The notes: generated by a model not told the origin, from the letters alone. A stretch of DNA of 52,198 nucleotides from Pseudomonas mosselii (GCF_003205295.1 NZ_QJRP01000033.1:1-52198); one strand, 5' to 3'; shown: positions 1 through 8,652, numbered from the stretch's first letter. Translations and numbers: made by a program.

Positions 1-16
1 CTCCATCGAGGATTGA
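1..16 (+). CDS. C-terminal tail of an upstream gene (partial)
   Basis: In frame 2 the first bases read S-I-E-D followed by TGA at 14-16. From known Pseudomonas synteny the gene upstream of exbB is usually the competence protein comEC, so this may be its last codons. Four residues are not enough to identify it; the call rests on synteny alone. Confidence 0.25.
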
Positions 17-17
17 G

Positions 18-124
18 CCGGGGGCGCTTTGCGCCCCTTTCGCGACGCAAGGCCGCTCCCACAGGGATCGCGCAGTCCTGTGGGAGCGGCCTTATGTCGC
101 GAAAGGGCTGCAAAGCAGCCCCGG
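18..124. repeat. Paired inverted intergenic repeat (REP/BIME-like)
   Basis: Two arms face each other. Each arm carries GGCCGCTCCCACAGG or its complement, a TCGCGAAAGGG core and a small GC hairpin (GGGGCGCTTTGCGCCCC on the left, GGGCTGCAAAGCAGCCC on the right). The same family recurs at 4775, 11695, 33464, 37828 and 42605, always between genes and mostly just after a stop codon. It may end transcription or stabilise mRNA 3' ends. Confidence 0.8.
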
Positions 125-223
125 GGCTCGCCAGGTCAACACAGGAATTCCCTGACCTCCGGCAGATGAGCCCCAGGCGGTCCTATGGTAGAGTGGCGGC
201 CTTTTTCCGAGGGGATGCTAACT

Positions 224-859
224 GTGTGGGAATTGGTCAAGTCCGGTGGCTGGATGATGCTGCCGATCATCCTGAGCTCCATCGTCGCCATGGCGATCGT
301 CGTCGAGCGCCTGTGGACCCTGCGCGCCAGCCGTGTCACCCCGCCGCACCTGCTGGGCCAGGTGTGGATGTGGATCAAGGACAAACAACTCACCAGTGAC
401 AAGCTCAAGGCCCTGCGCGCCGACTCGCCGCTGGGCGAGATCCTTGCCGCGGGCCTGGCCAACTCGCGCCACGGCCGCGAGATCATGAAGGAGTGCATCG
501 AGGAGGCCGCCTCGCGGGTCATCCACGAGCTGGAACGTTACATCAGCACCCTCGGCACCATCGCCGCCATGGCCCCGCTGCTGGGCCTGCTGGGCACCGT
601 GCTGGGCATGATCGACATCTTCAGCGCCTTCATGGGCTCGCAGATGACCGCCAACGCTGCCGTCCTGGCCGGGGGTATCTCCAAGGCCCTGGTCACCACC
701 GCGGCCGGCCTGATGGTCGGTATCCCGGCGGTGTTCTTCCACCGCTTCCTGCTTCGCCGCATCGACGAACTGGTGGTGGGCATGGAGCAGGAGGCGATCA
801 AGCTGGTGGAAGTGCTGCAGGGCGACCGCGAAGTGGAAGTGGCCGGAGGCAAGGCGTGA
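224..859 (+). CDS. exbB: MotA/TolQ/ExbB proton-channel family protein
   Basis: Inner-membrane proton-channel subunit of the ExbB/TolQ family, which with an ExbD partner converts proton motive force into work on the envelope. The 211-residue protein has a first membrane segment at about 8-28, a cytoplasmic loop, and a long hydrophobic pair at about 105-130 and 150-172 containing the family's 'PLLGLLGTVLGMI' stretch. I chose the GTG at 224 because GAGGGG lies about 10 bases upstream and Pseudomonas homologues begin MWELVKSGGWMMLPI; an in-frame ATG at 215 sits on top of that site. It overlaps exbD by 4 bp. No tonB is nearby, and the link to lpxK suggests an envelope role other than iron uptake (inference). 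Confidence 0.88.
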   Translation: MWELVKSGGWMMLPIILSSIVAMAIVVERLWTLRASRVTPPHLLGQVWMWIKDKQLTSDKLKALRADSPLGEILAAGLANSRHGREIMKECIEEAASRVIHELERYISTLGTIAAMAPLLGLLGTVLGMIDIFSAFMGSQMTANAAVLAGGISKALVTTAAGLMVGIPAVFFHRFLLRRIDELVVGMEQEAIKLVEVLQGDREVEVAGGKA

Positions 860-1290
860 AGTTCCGGCGCAATCGCCAGCGCGAGAACGTCGATATCAAC
901 CTGGCGTCGTTGATCGACGTGGTGTTCGTGCTGCTGCTGTTCTTCGTGGTCACCACCACCTTCACCCGCGAGACCCAGTTGCGCGTCGAGCTGCCCGAGG
1001 CCAGCAGCGCCGAGCAGCCACCGGCCGACCAGGGCAAGCTGGTGGAGATCTCCATCAGCGCCGACGGCGTGTACTCGGTGAACAACCACCTGCTGCCCAA
1101 GAGCGACCTGGACACCCTGACCGAGGCGATCGAAAAGGAGTCCGGCGGTGACATCACCCTGCCGCTGGCCATCAGCGCCGACGGCAAGACCCCGCACCAG
1201 GCTGTGATCACTGCAATGGACGCGGCCGGCAAGCTCGGCTTCAGCAAGTTGCGCATGACCACCGTCGAGGCCGCGCAGGGCAAGCCCTGA
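856..1290 (+). CDS. exbD: ExbD/TolR family energy-transducing protein
   Basis: Partner of ExbB: a 144-residue protein with a short cytoplasmic N-terminus, one membrane helix (about 16-37, LASLIDVVFVLLLFFVV) and a periplasmic domain. The helix carries the Asp (D21) that carries protons in this family. It begins with GTG at 856 inside the exbB stop (GTGA overlap), and its own TGA overlaps the lpxK ATG, so the three genes look translationally coupled. The C-terminus is compact and complete. The family call is secure. The substrate is not known, and TolR cannot be excluded by sequence alone, although the tol-pal genes lie elsewhere in pseudomonads. Confidence 0.88.
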   Translation: MKFRRNRQRENVDINLASLIDVVFVLLLFFVVTTTFTRETQLRVELPEASSAEQPPADQGKLVEISISADGVYSVNNHLLPKSDLDTLTEAIEKESGGDITLPLAISADGKTPHQAVITAMDAAGKLGFSKLRMTTVEAAQGKP

Positions 1291-2294
1291 TGGCCTTCGC
1301 CGACCGTCTGCTCGCCGCCTGGTACGCCGGGCACCCGGCACTTGCCGTATTGCGCCCGCTGGAGGCGCTGTACCGGCGCGTGGTGACGCGCAAGCGCGCG
1401 CGCTTCCTCAGTGGTGAAAGCCCCAGCTACCGTGCCCCGGTGCCGGTGATCGTGGTGGGCAACATCACCGTCGGCGGTACCGGCAAGACGCCGATGATCC
1501 TCTGGCTGATCGAGCACTGCCGCCGGCAGGGGCTCAAGGTCGGCGTGGTCAGCCGTGGCTATGGCGCCAAGCCGCCGCACTATCCCTGGCGTGTCCAGGC
1601 TGACCAGCCTGCGCCACAGGCCGGCGACGAGCCCTTGCTGATCGTCCAGCGCACCGGCGTGCCGCTGGTGATCGACCCTGACCGTTCCCGCGCCGTGCAG
1701 GCCTTGCTGGCCAGCGACGCGCCCGACCTGATCCTGTGCGACGACGGCATGCAGCATTACCGCCTGGCCCGTGACCTGGAGCTGGTGCTGATCGACGCCG
1801 CCCGTGGCCTGGGCAATCGCCACTGCCTGCCCGCTGGCCCGTTGCGTGAACCGGCCGAGCGGCTGGGCGAGGCGGACGCTGTGCTGTTCAACGGCGCCGA
1901 GGCTGATCGCGACGATGGCTTTGCCTTCCGCCTGCAACCGTCAGCGCTGATCAACTTGCGCAGCGGCGAGCGCCGCGACCTTGACCTGTTCCCGGCTGGC
2001 CAGGCGCTGCACGCCGTGGCCGGCATCGGCAATCCGCAACGTTTCTTCAACACCCTGCTGGGGCTACACTGGCAGCCGGTGCCGCACCCTTTCGCCGACC
2101 ATGCGCCCTACAGCCGTGAAGTGCTGTCGTTCAGCCCACCGCTGCCTCTGGTGATGACCGAGAAGGATGCGGTGAAATGCCGGCCCTTCGCCGCCGACGA
2201 CTGGTGGTACCTGGCGGTCGACGCCGTGCCGACGCCCGCCTTCAGCGCCTGGTTCGACGCCCAGCTCGACCGCCTGCTGTCCGGCCGCCCCTGA
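1290..2294 (+). CDS. lpxK: Tetraacyldisaccharide 4'-kinase
   Basis: Phosphorylates the 4' position of the lipid A disaccharide-1-phosphate, the sixth step of lipid A synthesis, at the inner face of the cytoplasmic membrane. The 334-residue length is normal. A P-loop of the LpxK type, GNITVGGTGKTP, lies at residues 57-68, followed by the conserved 'VVSRGYGAK' and 'DDGMQHY' blocks. The start codon overlaps the exbD stop. The following kdsB supplies CMP-KDO for the next part of the same pathway, so the operon groups Kdo2-lipid A functions. Confidence 0.95.
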   Translation: MAFADRLLAAWYAGHPALAVLRPLEALYRRVVTRKRARFLSGESPSYRAPVPVIVVGNITVGGTGKTPMILWLIEHCRRQGLKVGVVSRGYGAKPPHYPWRVQADQPAPQAGDEPLLIVQRTGVPLVIDPDRSRAVQALLASDAPDLILCDDGMQHYRLARDLELVLIDAARGLGNRHCLPAGPLREPAERLGEADAVLFNGAEADRDDGFAFRLQPSALINLRSGERRDLDLFPAGQALHAVAGIGNPQRFFNTLLGLHWQPVPHPFADHAPYSREVLSFSPPLPLVMTEKDAVKCRPFAADDWWYLAVDAVPTPAFSAWFDAQLDRLLSGRP

Positions 2295-2328
2295 GCCTTT
2301 TTTCATTTTCCGTCGCAAGGACACCTCC

Positions 2329-2514
2329 ATGGACACCAAACTGCTCGATATCCTGGCCTGCCCGATCACCAAGGGCCCGCTCAAGCTCAGCGCCGACAAG
2401 ACCGAGCTGATCAGCAAGGGCGCGGGCCTGGCCTATCCGATCCGCGACGGCATCCCGGTGATGCTGGAAAGCGAGGCACGCACCCTGACCGACGAAGAGC
2501 GCCTGGACAAATGA
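2329..2514 (+). CDS. ycaR: Trm112/UPF0434 family small protein YcaR
   Basis: A 61-residue protein of the Trm112 family, found beside kdsB in many gammaproteobacteria. 'LLDILACPITKGPL' at about 5-18 aligns with the family zinc knuckle, and 'YPIRDGIPVML' with the conserved C-terminal motif. Only one cysteine (C11) is present, so the classical CxxC zinc site is absent; I believe this is usual in Pseudomonas. The biochemical role is not established in bacteria, and the eukaryotic relative activates methyltransferases. The ATG follows AAGGACACCTCC, a good ribosome binding site. The last codons overlap kdsB by 4 bp. Confidence 0.88.
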   Translation: MDTKLLDILACPITKGPLKLSADKTELISKGAGLAYPIRDGIPVMLESEARTLTDEERLDK

Positions 2515-3275
2515 GCCTGGACTTCACCGTGGTGATCCCCGCCCGGCTGCGCTCCACGCGCCTGCCGGGCAAGCCGTTGCTGCCGATCGCCGGCAAGCCG
2601 ATGGTCCAGCATGTGTGGGAGCAGGCGCGCAGGAGCGGCGCCAGTCGTGTGGTCATCGCCACCGACGACACCAGCATCGTCGAGGCCTGCCGGGCGTTCG
2701 GTGCCGAAGTGCTGCTGACCCGCGCCGACCACGAGTCGGGCACCGATCGCCTGGCCGAGGTGGCTGCCCAGCTGGGCCTGGCCGCCGATGCCATCGTGGT
2801 CAACGTGCAGGGCGACGAGCCGCTGATTCCACCGGTGATCATCGACCAGGTGGCGGCCAACCTGGCGGCGCACCCGGAAGCCGGCATCGCCACCCTGGCC
2901 GAGCCGATCCACGCGCCAGAAACCATCTTCAATCCCAATGCGGTCAAGGTGGTCAGCGACAAACATGGCCTGGCCCTGACCTTCAGCCGCGCCCCGCTGC
3001 CCTGGGCGCGTGATGCCTTTGCCAAGGATCGTGAGCAGTTGCCGGAGGGCGTGCCTTATCGCCGTCACATCGGCATGTACGCCTACCGCGTGGGTTTCCT
3101 CCAGGACTTCGTCGCCTGGGGCCCGTGCTGGCTCGAACAGACCGAGTCGCTGGAGCAGCTGCGCGCCCTGTGGCACGGCGTGCGCATCCATGTCGCCGAC
3201 GCCATCGAGGCACCGGCCGTGGGCGTGGACACCCCTGAAGACCTGGAGCGCGTACGGCGCTTGCTGGAGGCCTGA
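2511..3275 (+). CDS. kdsB: 3-deoxy-manno-octulosonate cytidylyltransferase
   Basis: Couples CTP to KDO to give CMP-KDO, the donor for the lipid A inner core, in the cytoplasm. At 254 residues the length is typical. The N-terminal nucleotide-binding signature 'IPARLRSTRLPGKPLLPI' is at about 9-26, and 'NVQGDEPLI' (the metal and nucleotide site) is near residue 100. ATGA overlap with ycaR upstream and TGATG overlap with ptp downstream indicate translational coupling. Confidence 0.96.
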   Translation: MSLDFTVVIPARLRSTRLPGKPLLPIAGKPMVQHVWEQARRSGASRVVIATDDTSIVEACRAFGAEVLLTRADHESGTDRLAEVAAQLGLAADAIVVNVQGDEPLIPPVIIDQVAANLAAHPEAGIATLAEPIHAPETIFNPNAVKVVSDKHGLALTFSRAPLPWARDAFAKDREQLPEGVPYRRHIGMYAYRVGFLQDFVAWGPCWLEQTESLEQLRALWHGVRIHVADAIEAPAVGVDTPEDLERVRRLLEA

Positions 3276-3739
3276 TGCGCGTCTTGTTCGTCTGCCTCGG
3301 CAATATCTGCCGCTCGCCGACCGCCGAAGGCGTGCTGCGCCACCAGCTCGAGGCCGCAGGCCTGGGTGATGTGGTGCAGGTGGCCTCCGCCGGCACCGGC
3401 GACTGGCATGTCGGCAAGGCGCCCGACAGCCGTACCTGCAAGGCCGCCCTGGCCCGTGGCTACGACCTGTCGCGCCAGCGCGCCCAGCAGGTCAAGGCGG
3501 CGCATTTTGCCGAGTACGACCTGGTCCTGGCCATGGACAAGAGCAACCTGGGCAACCTGCAGGCCCTGCGCCCGCACAACGCCAAGGGCGAGCTCGACCT
3601 GTTCCTGCGCCGCTATGGCGCGGCCCTGGACGAAGTGCCGGATCCTTACTACGGCGGCGCCGAAGGCTTCGAGCAGGTCTTGGACCTGATCGAGGCGGCC
3701 TGCCGCGAGTTGGTCGTGGAAATCAAGGGGCGGTTATGA
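3275..3739 (+). CDS. Low-molecular-weight protein-tyrosine phosphatase
   Basis: Class II (arsenate-reductase-like fold) tyrosine phosphatase of 154 residues. The catalytic C-X5-R loop is C7-LGNIC-R13 followed by SP, and the general-acid Asp is D123 in 'DPYYGG'. Everything needed for activity is present. Relatives such as Wzb and Ptp control polysaccharide export kinases, but no tyrosine kinase or capsule gene lies nearby; its place between kdsB and murB is conserved in pseudomonads. Start and stop overlap both neighbours. The substrate is unknown. Confidence 0.93.
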   Translation: MRVLFVCLGNICRSPTAEGVLRHQLEAAGLGDVVQVASAGTGDWHVGKAPDSRTCKAALARGYDLSRQRAQQVKAAHFAEYDLVLAMDKSNLGNLQALRPHNAKGELDLFLRRYGAALDEVPDPYYGGAEGFEQVLDLIEAACRELVVEIKGRL

Positions 3740-4755
3740 CGGCGTACTGGCAGGAGCGCGTGTCGCTCAAGCCCTACAACACCTTCGGCATCGATGTCAG
3801 TGCCCGCTACTTCACCCAGGCCCATGACGACGACGAAGTCCGCCAGGCCCTGGCCCAGGCCGCCGAGCGGCAGGTGCCGGTGCTGGTGATTGGCGGCGGC
3901 AGCAACCTGCTGCTGTCCCGCGATGTCGAGGCCCTGGTGCTGCACATTGCCAGCCGTGGCCGACGCCTGCTCAGCGACGACGGCGAGCGGGTGGTGGTGG
4001 AGGCCGAGGCCGGCGAGCCCTGGCACCCCTTCGTGCAGTGGAGCCTGGGGCAGGGCTTGTGCGGGCTGGAAAACCTCAGCCTGATCCCCGGCACCGTGGG
4101 CGCCGCGCCAATGCAGAACGTCGGTGCCTATGGCGTGGAGATCAAGGATGTGTTCGCCGGCTTGACCGCGCTGGACCGCGAGACCGGCGAGCTGCGGGAC
4201 TTCTCGCTGGAGGACTGCGCGTTCGGTTATCGCGACAGCCTGTTCAAGCGCAACCCCGGGCGCTGGCTGATTGTGCGCGTGCGCTTTGCCTTGAACCGCA
4301 CCTTGCAGGCGCATCTGGACTACGGCCCGGTGCGTCAGCGCCTGGCGGAGCAGGGCGTCGAGCAGCCGACCGCGCAGGCGATCAGCGATGCGATCTGCAG
4401 TATCCGTCGGGAAAAGCTGCCGGATCCGGCTGAGCTGGGTAACGCCGGGAGCTTCTTCAAGAACCCCGTGGTGCCCGCTGCGTTGGCCGAGCGTATCCGT
4501 GCCGGGCATCCTGGCGTGGTGGCCTATCCCCAGGCTGATGGCCAGGTGAAGCTGGCGGCCGGCTGGTTGATCGAGCAGGCGGGGTGGAAAGGCTATCGCG
4601 ATGGCGATGCCGGGGTGCACCGCTTGCAGTCGCTGGTGCTGGTGAACTACGGCCAGGCGAGCGGGGCGCAGTTGCATGCGCTGGCGCGGCGTATCCAGGC
4701 GGATATCCTCGAGCGCTTCGGGGTCGAGCTGGAGATGGAGCCAAACTTGTACTGA
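3736..4755 (+). CDS. murB: UDP-N-acetylenolpyruvoylglucosamine reductase
   Basis: FAD- and NADPH-dependent reductase that makes UDP-MurNAc for peptidoglycan, in the cytoplasm. The protein is 339 residues, matching the long type I form of E. coli. Visible signatures are 'NTFG' near 15, 'GGGSNLLLS' near 52-60, 'LIPGTVGAAPMQNVGAYGVEIKD' near 115-137 (FAD site), and 'GNAGSFFKNP', with the proton-donor Ser at 239. It is the last gene of the envelope operon and is followed by a strong inverted repeat. Confidence 0.96.
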   Translation: MTAYWQERVSLKPYNTFGIDVSARYFTQAHDDDEVRQALAQAAERQVPVLVIGGGSNLLLSRDVEALVLHIASRGRRLLSDDGERVVVEAEAGEPWHPFVQWSLGQGLCGLENLSLIPGTVGAAPMQNVGAYGVEIKDVFAGLTALDRETGELRDFSLEDCAFGYRDSLFKRNPGRWLIVRVRFALNRTLQAHLDYGPVRQRLAEQGVEQPTAQAISDAICSIRREKLPDPAELGNAGSFFKNPVVPAALAERIRAGHPGVVAYPQADGQVKLAAGWLIEQAGWKGYRDGDAGVHRLQSLVLVNYGQASGAQLHALARRIQADILERFGVELEMEPNLY

Positions 4756-4774
4756 TCAGGCGGCCGGCGCGCAA

Positions 4775-4863
4775 CCTGTGGGAGCGGCTTTAGCCGCGAA
4801 GCAAGCGACGCGGTGGATGGCACCGGCTTCGCCGGTGTTCGCGGCTAAAGCCGCTCCCACAGG
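4775..4863. repeat. Paired inverted intergenic repeat after murB
   Basis: CCTGTGGGAGCGGCTTTAGC at the left end is matched by its complement at the right end, with a smaller ACCGGCTTCGCCGGT hairpin near the middle. The core reads GGCTTTAGCCGCG, not the TGTCGCG of the other copies, so it is a sequence variant of the same family. Confidence 0.8.
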
Positions 4864-4915
4864 GCCCTGCTAAATCTATAGGTTATGAGTAAGGTCGGTG
4901 TCATCCGCACCGACA

Positions 4916-4955
4916 AAGAAAAAGCCCCGCCAGTTCGCACTGGCGGGGCTTTTTC
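4916..4955. terminator. Bidirectional rho-independent terminator between murB and rne
   Basis: An 11-bp perfect stem, GCCCCGCCAGT (4924-4934) and its complement (4939-4949), closes a TCGC loop. It is flanked by an A tract on the left and a T tract on the right, so it can stop transcription from murB and from rne. Confidence 0.92.
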
Positions 4956-4970
4956 ATTCAGCCGAGGCTA

Positions 4971-7900
4971 TCAACCGTGATGAGGCTTGTGCTCATCAGC
5001 GGTTTCCAGGGCTTCGGCCGGGGCGGCGGCGGCCAGGGCAGCAGCGGCTGCTTCGGCTTCACGCTTGCGGCGACGCACTTCACGCGGGTCGTTCGGCGCA
5101 CGGCCGTTCGGCAGCATGATGGTGGACGGCTCGACCGGCGCTTCTTCGGCAACCACGGCTGGCGCAGGCTCGGCCACCGGGGCTTCGACCACTTCAGGCT
5201 GGGCTTCGACGGCTTCGACCACCGGAGCCGTCTGCTCGGCGACTGGCGCCTGGGCTTCGACCACTTCGGCAACCGGTGCCTTCTCGATCTCGCCCGCTTC
5301 CACCACTGGGGCTTCCACGACCGCTGCAGGCTCGACAACTGCCTCGACAACGGCGGTCGGCTGCTCGATGGCGGCTTCTTCAACCACAGGCTGCGGCGCC
5401 ACTTCTACGACAGGCTCGATGCTCGGCTCGGCGGCGACCACTGGCTCGCTGACAGGCTGCTCGACCACCGGGGCGATTGCGACCTGCTCAGCCACGACTT
5501 CGGTGATTTCCACCTGGGTCTCGGCGACAGCGGCGCTGGCGCGTTCGGCCTGCTGGTTGGCTTCGGCCTCGGCGTCGGCGCTGATGTTGCTGGTGGCAAC
5601 GGCAGCGATGACGGCAGTGCCGGCTGCCAGTTCGGCGCCCAGCTCGGTGGCCTGGTGCTGTTGTGGCTGCTCTTCGCCGGCGTCTTCGTCGCCGCCGTCG
5701 ATCAGCTCGCCATTGGCGTTGCGCTGGCGCTCACGACGGTTGCTGCGACGACGCTGGCCACGGGAACGGCGGCGTGGACGCTCGCCATCGGCGCCTTCCT
5801 GCTCGTCCTGCAGCAGCTCTTCGTTCGGCAGTTGCTCCTCGGCGAGCTCCACGGCCTGTTCGGCGGCCTGCACCTCAGGGCGCAGTTGGCGCTCTTCGCG
5901 TGGGGCGCGTTCCTCACGTGGCGCACGCTCTTCACGAGGGGCGCGTTCTTCACGCGGTGCACGCTCTTCGCGTGGGGCGCGTTCTTCACGCGGTGCACGC
6001 TCTTCGCGAGGAGCGCGTTCTTCACGCGGTGCGCGCTCTTCGCGAGGAGCGCGTTCTTCACGCGGTGCACGCTCTTCGCGTGGGGCGCGCTCTTCACGGG
6101 CTACGCGTTCTTCGCGTGGTGCACGCTCTTCACGCGGGGCGCGTTCTTCGCGGGCGACCGGTGCGGCGTCCAGCGGCTCGCGCAGTTCGCGCACGCGCTC
6201 TTCGCGGTTGCCACGGCGGTCTTCACGCGGCTGTCGTGGTTGACGCTCTTCACGTGGCGCACGTTCTTCACGCGGGGCACGCTCTTCGCGGGGCTGACGC
6301 TCTTCACGCGGGGCGCGCTCGCCGCGCTCTTCGCGTGGCTTGCGGTCTTCCTCGCGACGGCCGTTGCGGTTGCGGCTCTGCTGGCGACCGTTGCGACGTT
6401 CTTCGTTGCGTGGCGAACGTTCGGCGGCCGGTTTCTCGGTAGCGGCCGGGGCGGCGACAGGCTCTTCCTTGCCGGCGAACAGGCTGACCAGCGACTTGAC
6501 CAGGCCCTTGAACAGGCTTGGCTCGGCGACGGTTGGTGCGGAGACCGGCGTGGCGGCGACTGGCTGCTCTTCAGGGGTGGCCGGAACCGGGGCGTTGGCG
6601 CGGGCCGGCGCGGTCTTGACCGCGGCTTCCTGGCGCACCAGGGTGCGGGTGGCGGTCGGCTGCGGCGCTTCTTCGGTCTCGGTCGAGGCGATCTCGTAGC
6701 TGGACTGGTTGTTCAGCACGTCCGGATTGTCGTCGCGCAGGCGCTGGACTTCGAAGTGCGGGGTTTCCAGGTGATCGTTCGGCAGGATGATGATGCGTGC
6801 GCGAGTGCGCAGTTCGATCTTGGTGATCGAGTTGCGTTTCTCGTTGAGCAGGAAGGCGGCCACCGGGATCGGTACCTGGGCGCGCACTTCGGCGGTGCGG
6901 TCCTTCAGCGCTTCTTCCTCGATCAGGCGCAGGATCGCCAGCGACAGCGACTCGACGTCACGGATGATGCCGGTGCCGGAGCAGCGCGGGCAGACGATGC
7001 CGCTGCTTTCGCCCAGCGATGGACGCAGGCGTTGACGGGACATTTCCAGCAGGCCGAAGCGCGAGATGCGGCCTACCTGTACGCGGGCACGGTCGGCCTC
7101 GAGGCATTCACGTACGCGTTCTTCGACGGCACGCTGGTTCTTGGCCGGGGTCATGTCGATGAAGTCGATGACGATCAGGCCGCCGATATCACGCAGGCGC
7201 AGTTGGCGGGCGATCTCTTCGGCCGCTTCCAGGTTGGTCTGCAGGGCGGTTTCTTCGATGTCGCTGCCTTTGGTGGCGCGCGCCGAGTTGATGTCGATGG
7301 ACACCAGGGCTTCGGTCGGGTCGATGACGATCGAGCCGCCGGACGGCAGGTCGACCACGCGCTGGAAGGCGGTTTCGATCTGGCTTTCGATCTGGAAGCG
7401 GTTGAACAGCGGCACGCTGTCTTCGTATAGCTTGACCTTGCTGGCGTACTGCGGCATCACCTGGCGGATGAAGGTCAGGGCTTCTTCCTGGGCGTCGATG
7501 CTGTCGATCAGCACTTCGCCGATGTCCTGGCGCAGGTAGTCGCGGATGGCGCGGATGATGACGTTGCTTTCCTGGTAGATCAGGAACGGCGCGGCGCGGT
7601 CTTGCGAGGCTTCCTTGATGGCGGTCCACAGCTGCAGCAGGTAGTCGAGGTCCCACTGCATTTCTTCGCTGCTGCGGCCCAGACCCGCGGTGCGCACGAT
7701 CAGGCCCATGTCGCCCGGAACGGTCAGGCCGTTCAGCGCTTCGCGCAATTCGTTGCGCTCTTCGCCTTCGATGCGGCGGGAGATGCCGCCGGCGCGCGGG
7801 TTGTTGGGCATCAGCACCAGGTAACGGCCAGCCAGGCTGATGAAGGTGGTCAGGGCGGCGCCTTTGTTGCCGCGCTCTTCCTTCTCGACCTGGACGATGA

Positions 7901-8192
7901 CTTCCTGGCCTTCGCTCAGGACTTCCTTGATGTTGACCCGGCCTTCAGGGGCTTTCTTGAAGTATTCGCGGGAGATTTCCTTCAGCGGCAGGAAGCCGTG
8001 ACGGTCGGAGCCGAAGTCGACGAAGGCGGCTTCGAGGCTGGGCTCGATCCGGGTGATCTTGCCTTTGTAGATGTTGGCCTTTTTCTGCTCACGGGCGCCG
8101 GACTCGATGTCCAGGTCGTAGAGACGTTGGCCGTCCACCAGGGCTACACGCAACTCTTCGGGCTGAGTTGCGTTAATCAGCATTCTTTTCAT
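4971..8192 (-). CDS. rne: Ribonuclease E
   Basis: Essential endoribonuclease for mRNA decay and for tRNA and rRNA processing, and scaffold of the degradosome at the inner membrane. The 1073-residue protein starts MKRMLINATQPEELRVALVDG, the usual Pseudomonas start. The S1 domain is at about 38-120. The catalytic metal-binding Asp pair is in 'VSIDINSARAT' and 'VIDFIDM', and the zinc-link cysteines are in 'CPRCSGTG' near 404-407. From about 530 on the protein is a disordered scaffold: an Arg/Glu-rich RNA-binding stretch with a hexapeptide APREER repeat (about 678-767), then a long Val/Glu/Ala/Pro tail ending in the conserved 'GRAPNDPREVRRRKREAE'. The large plus-strand reading frame opposite it is a shadow caused by the repeats. 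Confidence 0.97.
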   Translation of the reverse strand: MKRMLINATQPEELRVALVDGQRLYDLDIESGAREQKKANIYKGKITRIEPSLEAAFVDFGSDRHGFLPLKEISREYFKKAPEGRVNIKEVLSEGQEVIVQVEKEERGNKGAALTTFISLAGRYLVLMPNNPRAGGISRRIEGEERNELREALNGLTVPGDMGLIVRTAGLGRSSEEMQWDLDYLLQLWTAIKEASQDRAAPFLIYQESNVIIRAIRDYLRQDIGEVLIDSIDAQEEALTFIRQVMPQYASKVKLYEDSVPLFNRFQIESQIETAFQRVVDLPSGGSIVIDPTEALVSIDINSARATKGSDIEETALQTNLEAAEEIARQLRLRDIGGLIVIDFIDMTPAKNQRAVEERVRECLEADRARVQVGRISRFGLLEMSRQRLRPSLGESSGIVCPRCSGTGIIRDVESLSLAILRLIEEEALKDRTAEVRAQVPIPVAAFLLNEKRNSITKIELRTRARIIILPNDHLETPHFEVQRLRDDNPDVLNNQSSYEIASTETEEAPQPTATRTLVRQEAAVKTAPARANAPVPATPEEQPVAATPVSAPTVAEPSLFKGLVKSLVSLFAGKEEPVAAPAATEKPAAERSPRNEERRNGRQQSRNRNGRREEDRKPREERGERAPREERQPREERAPREERAPREERQPRQPREDRRGNREERVRELREPLDAAPVAREERAPREERAPREERVAREERAPREERAPREERAPREERAPREERAPREERAPREERAPREERAPREERAPREERAPREERAPREERQLRPEVQAAEQAVELAEEQLPNEELLQDEQEGADGERPRRRSRGQRRRSNRRERQRNANGELIDGGDEDAGEEQPQQHQATELGAELAAGTAVIAAVATSNISADAEAEANQQAERASAAVAETQVEITEVVAEQVAIAPVVEQPVSEPVVAAEPSIEPVVEVAPQPVVEEAAIEQPTAVVEAVVEPAAVVEAPVVEAGEIEKAPVAEVVEAQAPVAEQTAPVVEAVEAQPEVVEAPVAEPAPAVVAEEAPVEPSTIMLPNGRAPNDPREVRRRKREAEAAAAALAAAAPAEALETADEHKPHHG
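5890..6159 (-). repeat. 18-bp tandem repeat inside rne (APREER hexapeptide)
   Basis: Eleven consecutive 18-bp units (5890-6087) each encode APREER. They are followed by a VAREER variant, two more APREER and a second VAREER. Adjacent units alternate in synonymous codons, which suggests past duplication in 36-bp pairs. The array is in frame, so copy-number change would lengthen or shorten the scaffold arm without breaking the gene. A second, degenerate cluster of the same motif lies at about 6235-6330. Confidence 0.9.
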
Positions 8193-8628
8193 GTTGTACC
8201 GTCGGTTTCCGGGCTGCCGGAAACGGCGTGCGGCACACACGACTTCTCAGGGTCGGTGCCAAGGTGCGCAAAGGGTGGCGGGCCACCCCCGTGTCTGGCG
8301 ACGTTCGGCACCAGCCGGTTGCCCAGCCTGCCGTTGTCGCGACGACGCGTCCTGTTTTGCGGTGCCAAAAGACCAGTCGAGCTTTTCGAAGGTTATCCGA
8401 ATCAATCGAGCGGGCCTGGTGCACTCAGTCAGGAGGAGGAATCAACCGGTCGTCCGTGGACGCCACGAAGGCGTCTGTTCAGGACCTTGTCCGCTCATCG
8501 CCCGTTGAGTGGGGCGCTGGGGCGGGTTCGGTGCCACACGGTCCGAGGGCTGTACATCTCCACCCTGCACGTATCCCTTGAAAATTCGGTGCTGCCGCGC
8601 GCTGAATCCGCAACGGGTTGCATTTTTC

Positions 8629-8652
8629 GCCAGCCCGGTTCCGGGCTGGCGC
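8629..8652 (-). promoter_or_regulatory. Strong hairpin within the predicted rne leader
   Basis: An 11-bp perfect stem, CGCCAGCCCGG (8629-8639) and its complement (8642-8652), with almost no loop. No T tract follows on either strand, so it is not a simple terminator; on the rne RNA an A run follows it. It could be a regulatory or processing structure. Confidence 0.5.

Noticed and set aside
4977..7430. Long plus-strand reading frame opposite rne (817 residues)
   Set aside because: Codons are the mirror of rne; the Phe/Ala/Leu/Arg-rich product comes from the APREER repeat and GC bias. rne has clear catalytic motifs on the other strand.
8173..8424. 83-residue minus-strand frame upstream of rne
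   Set aside because: Overlaps the rne start in another frame, lacks a ribosome binding site and lies in the predicted leader.
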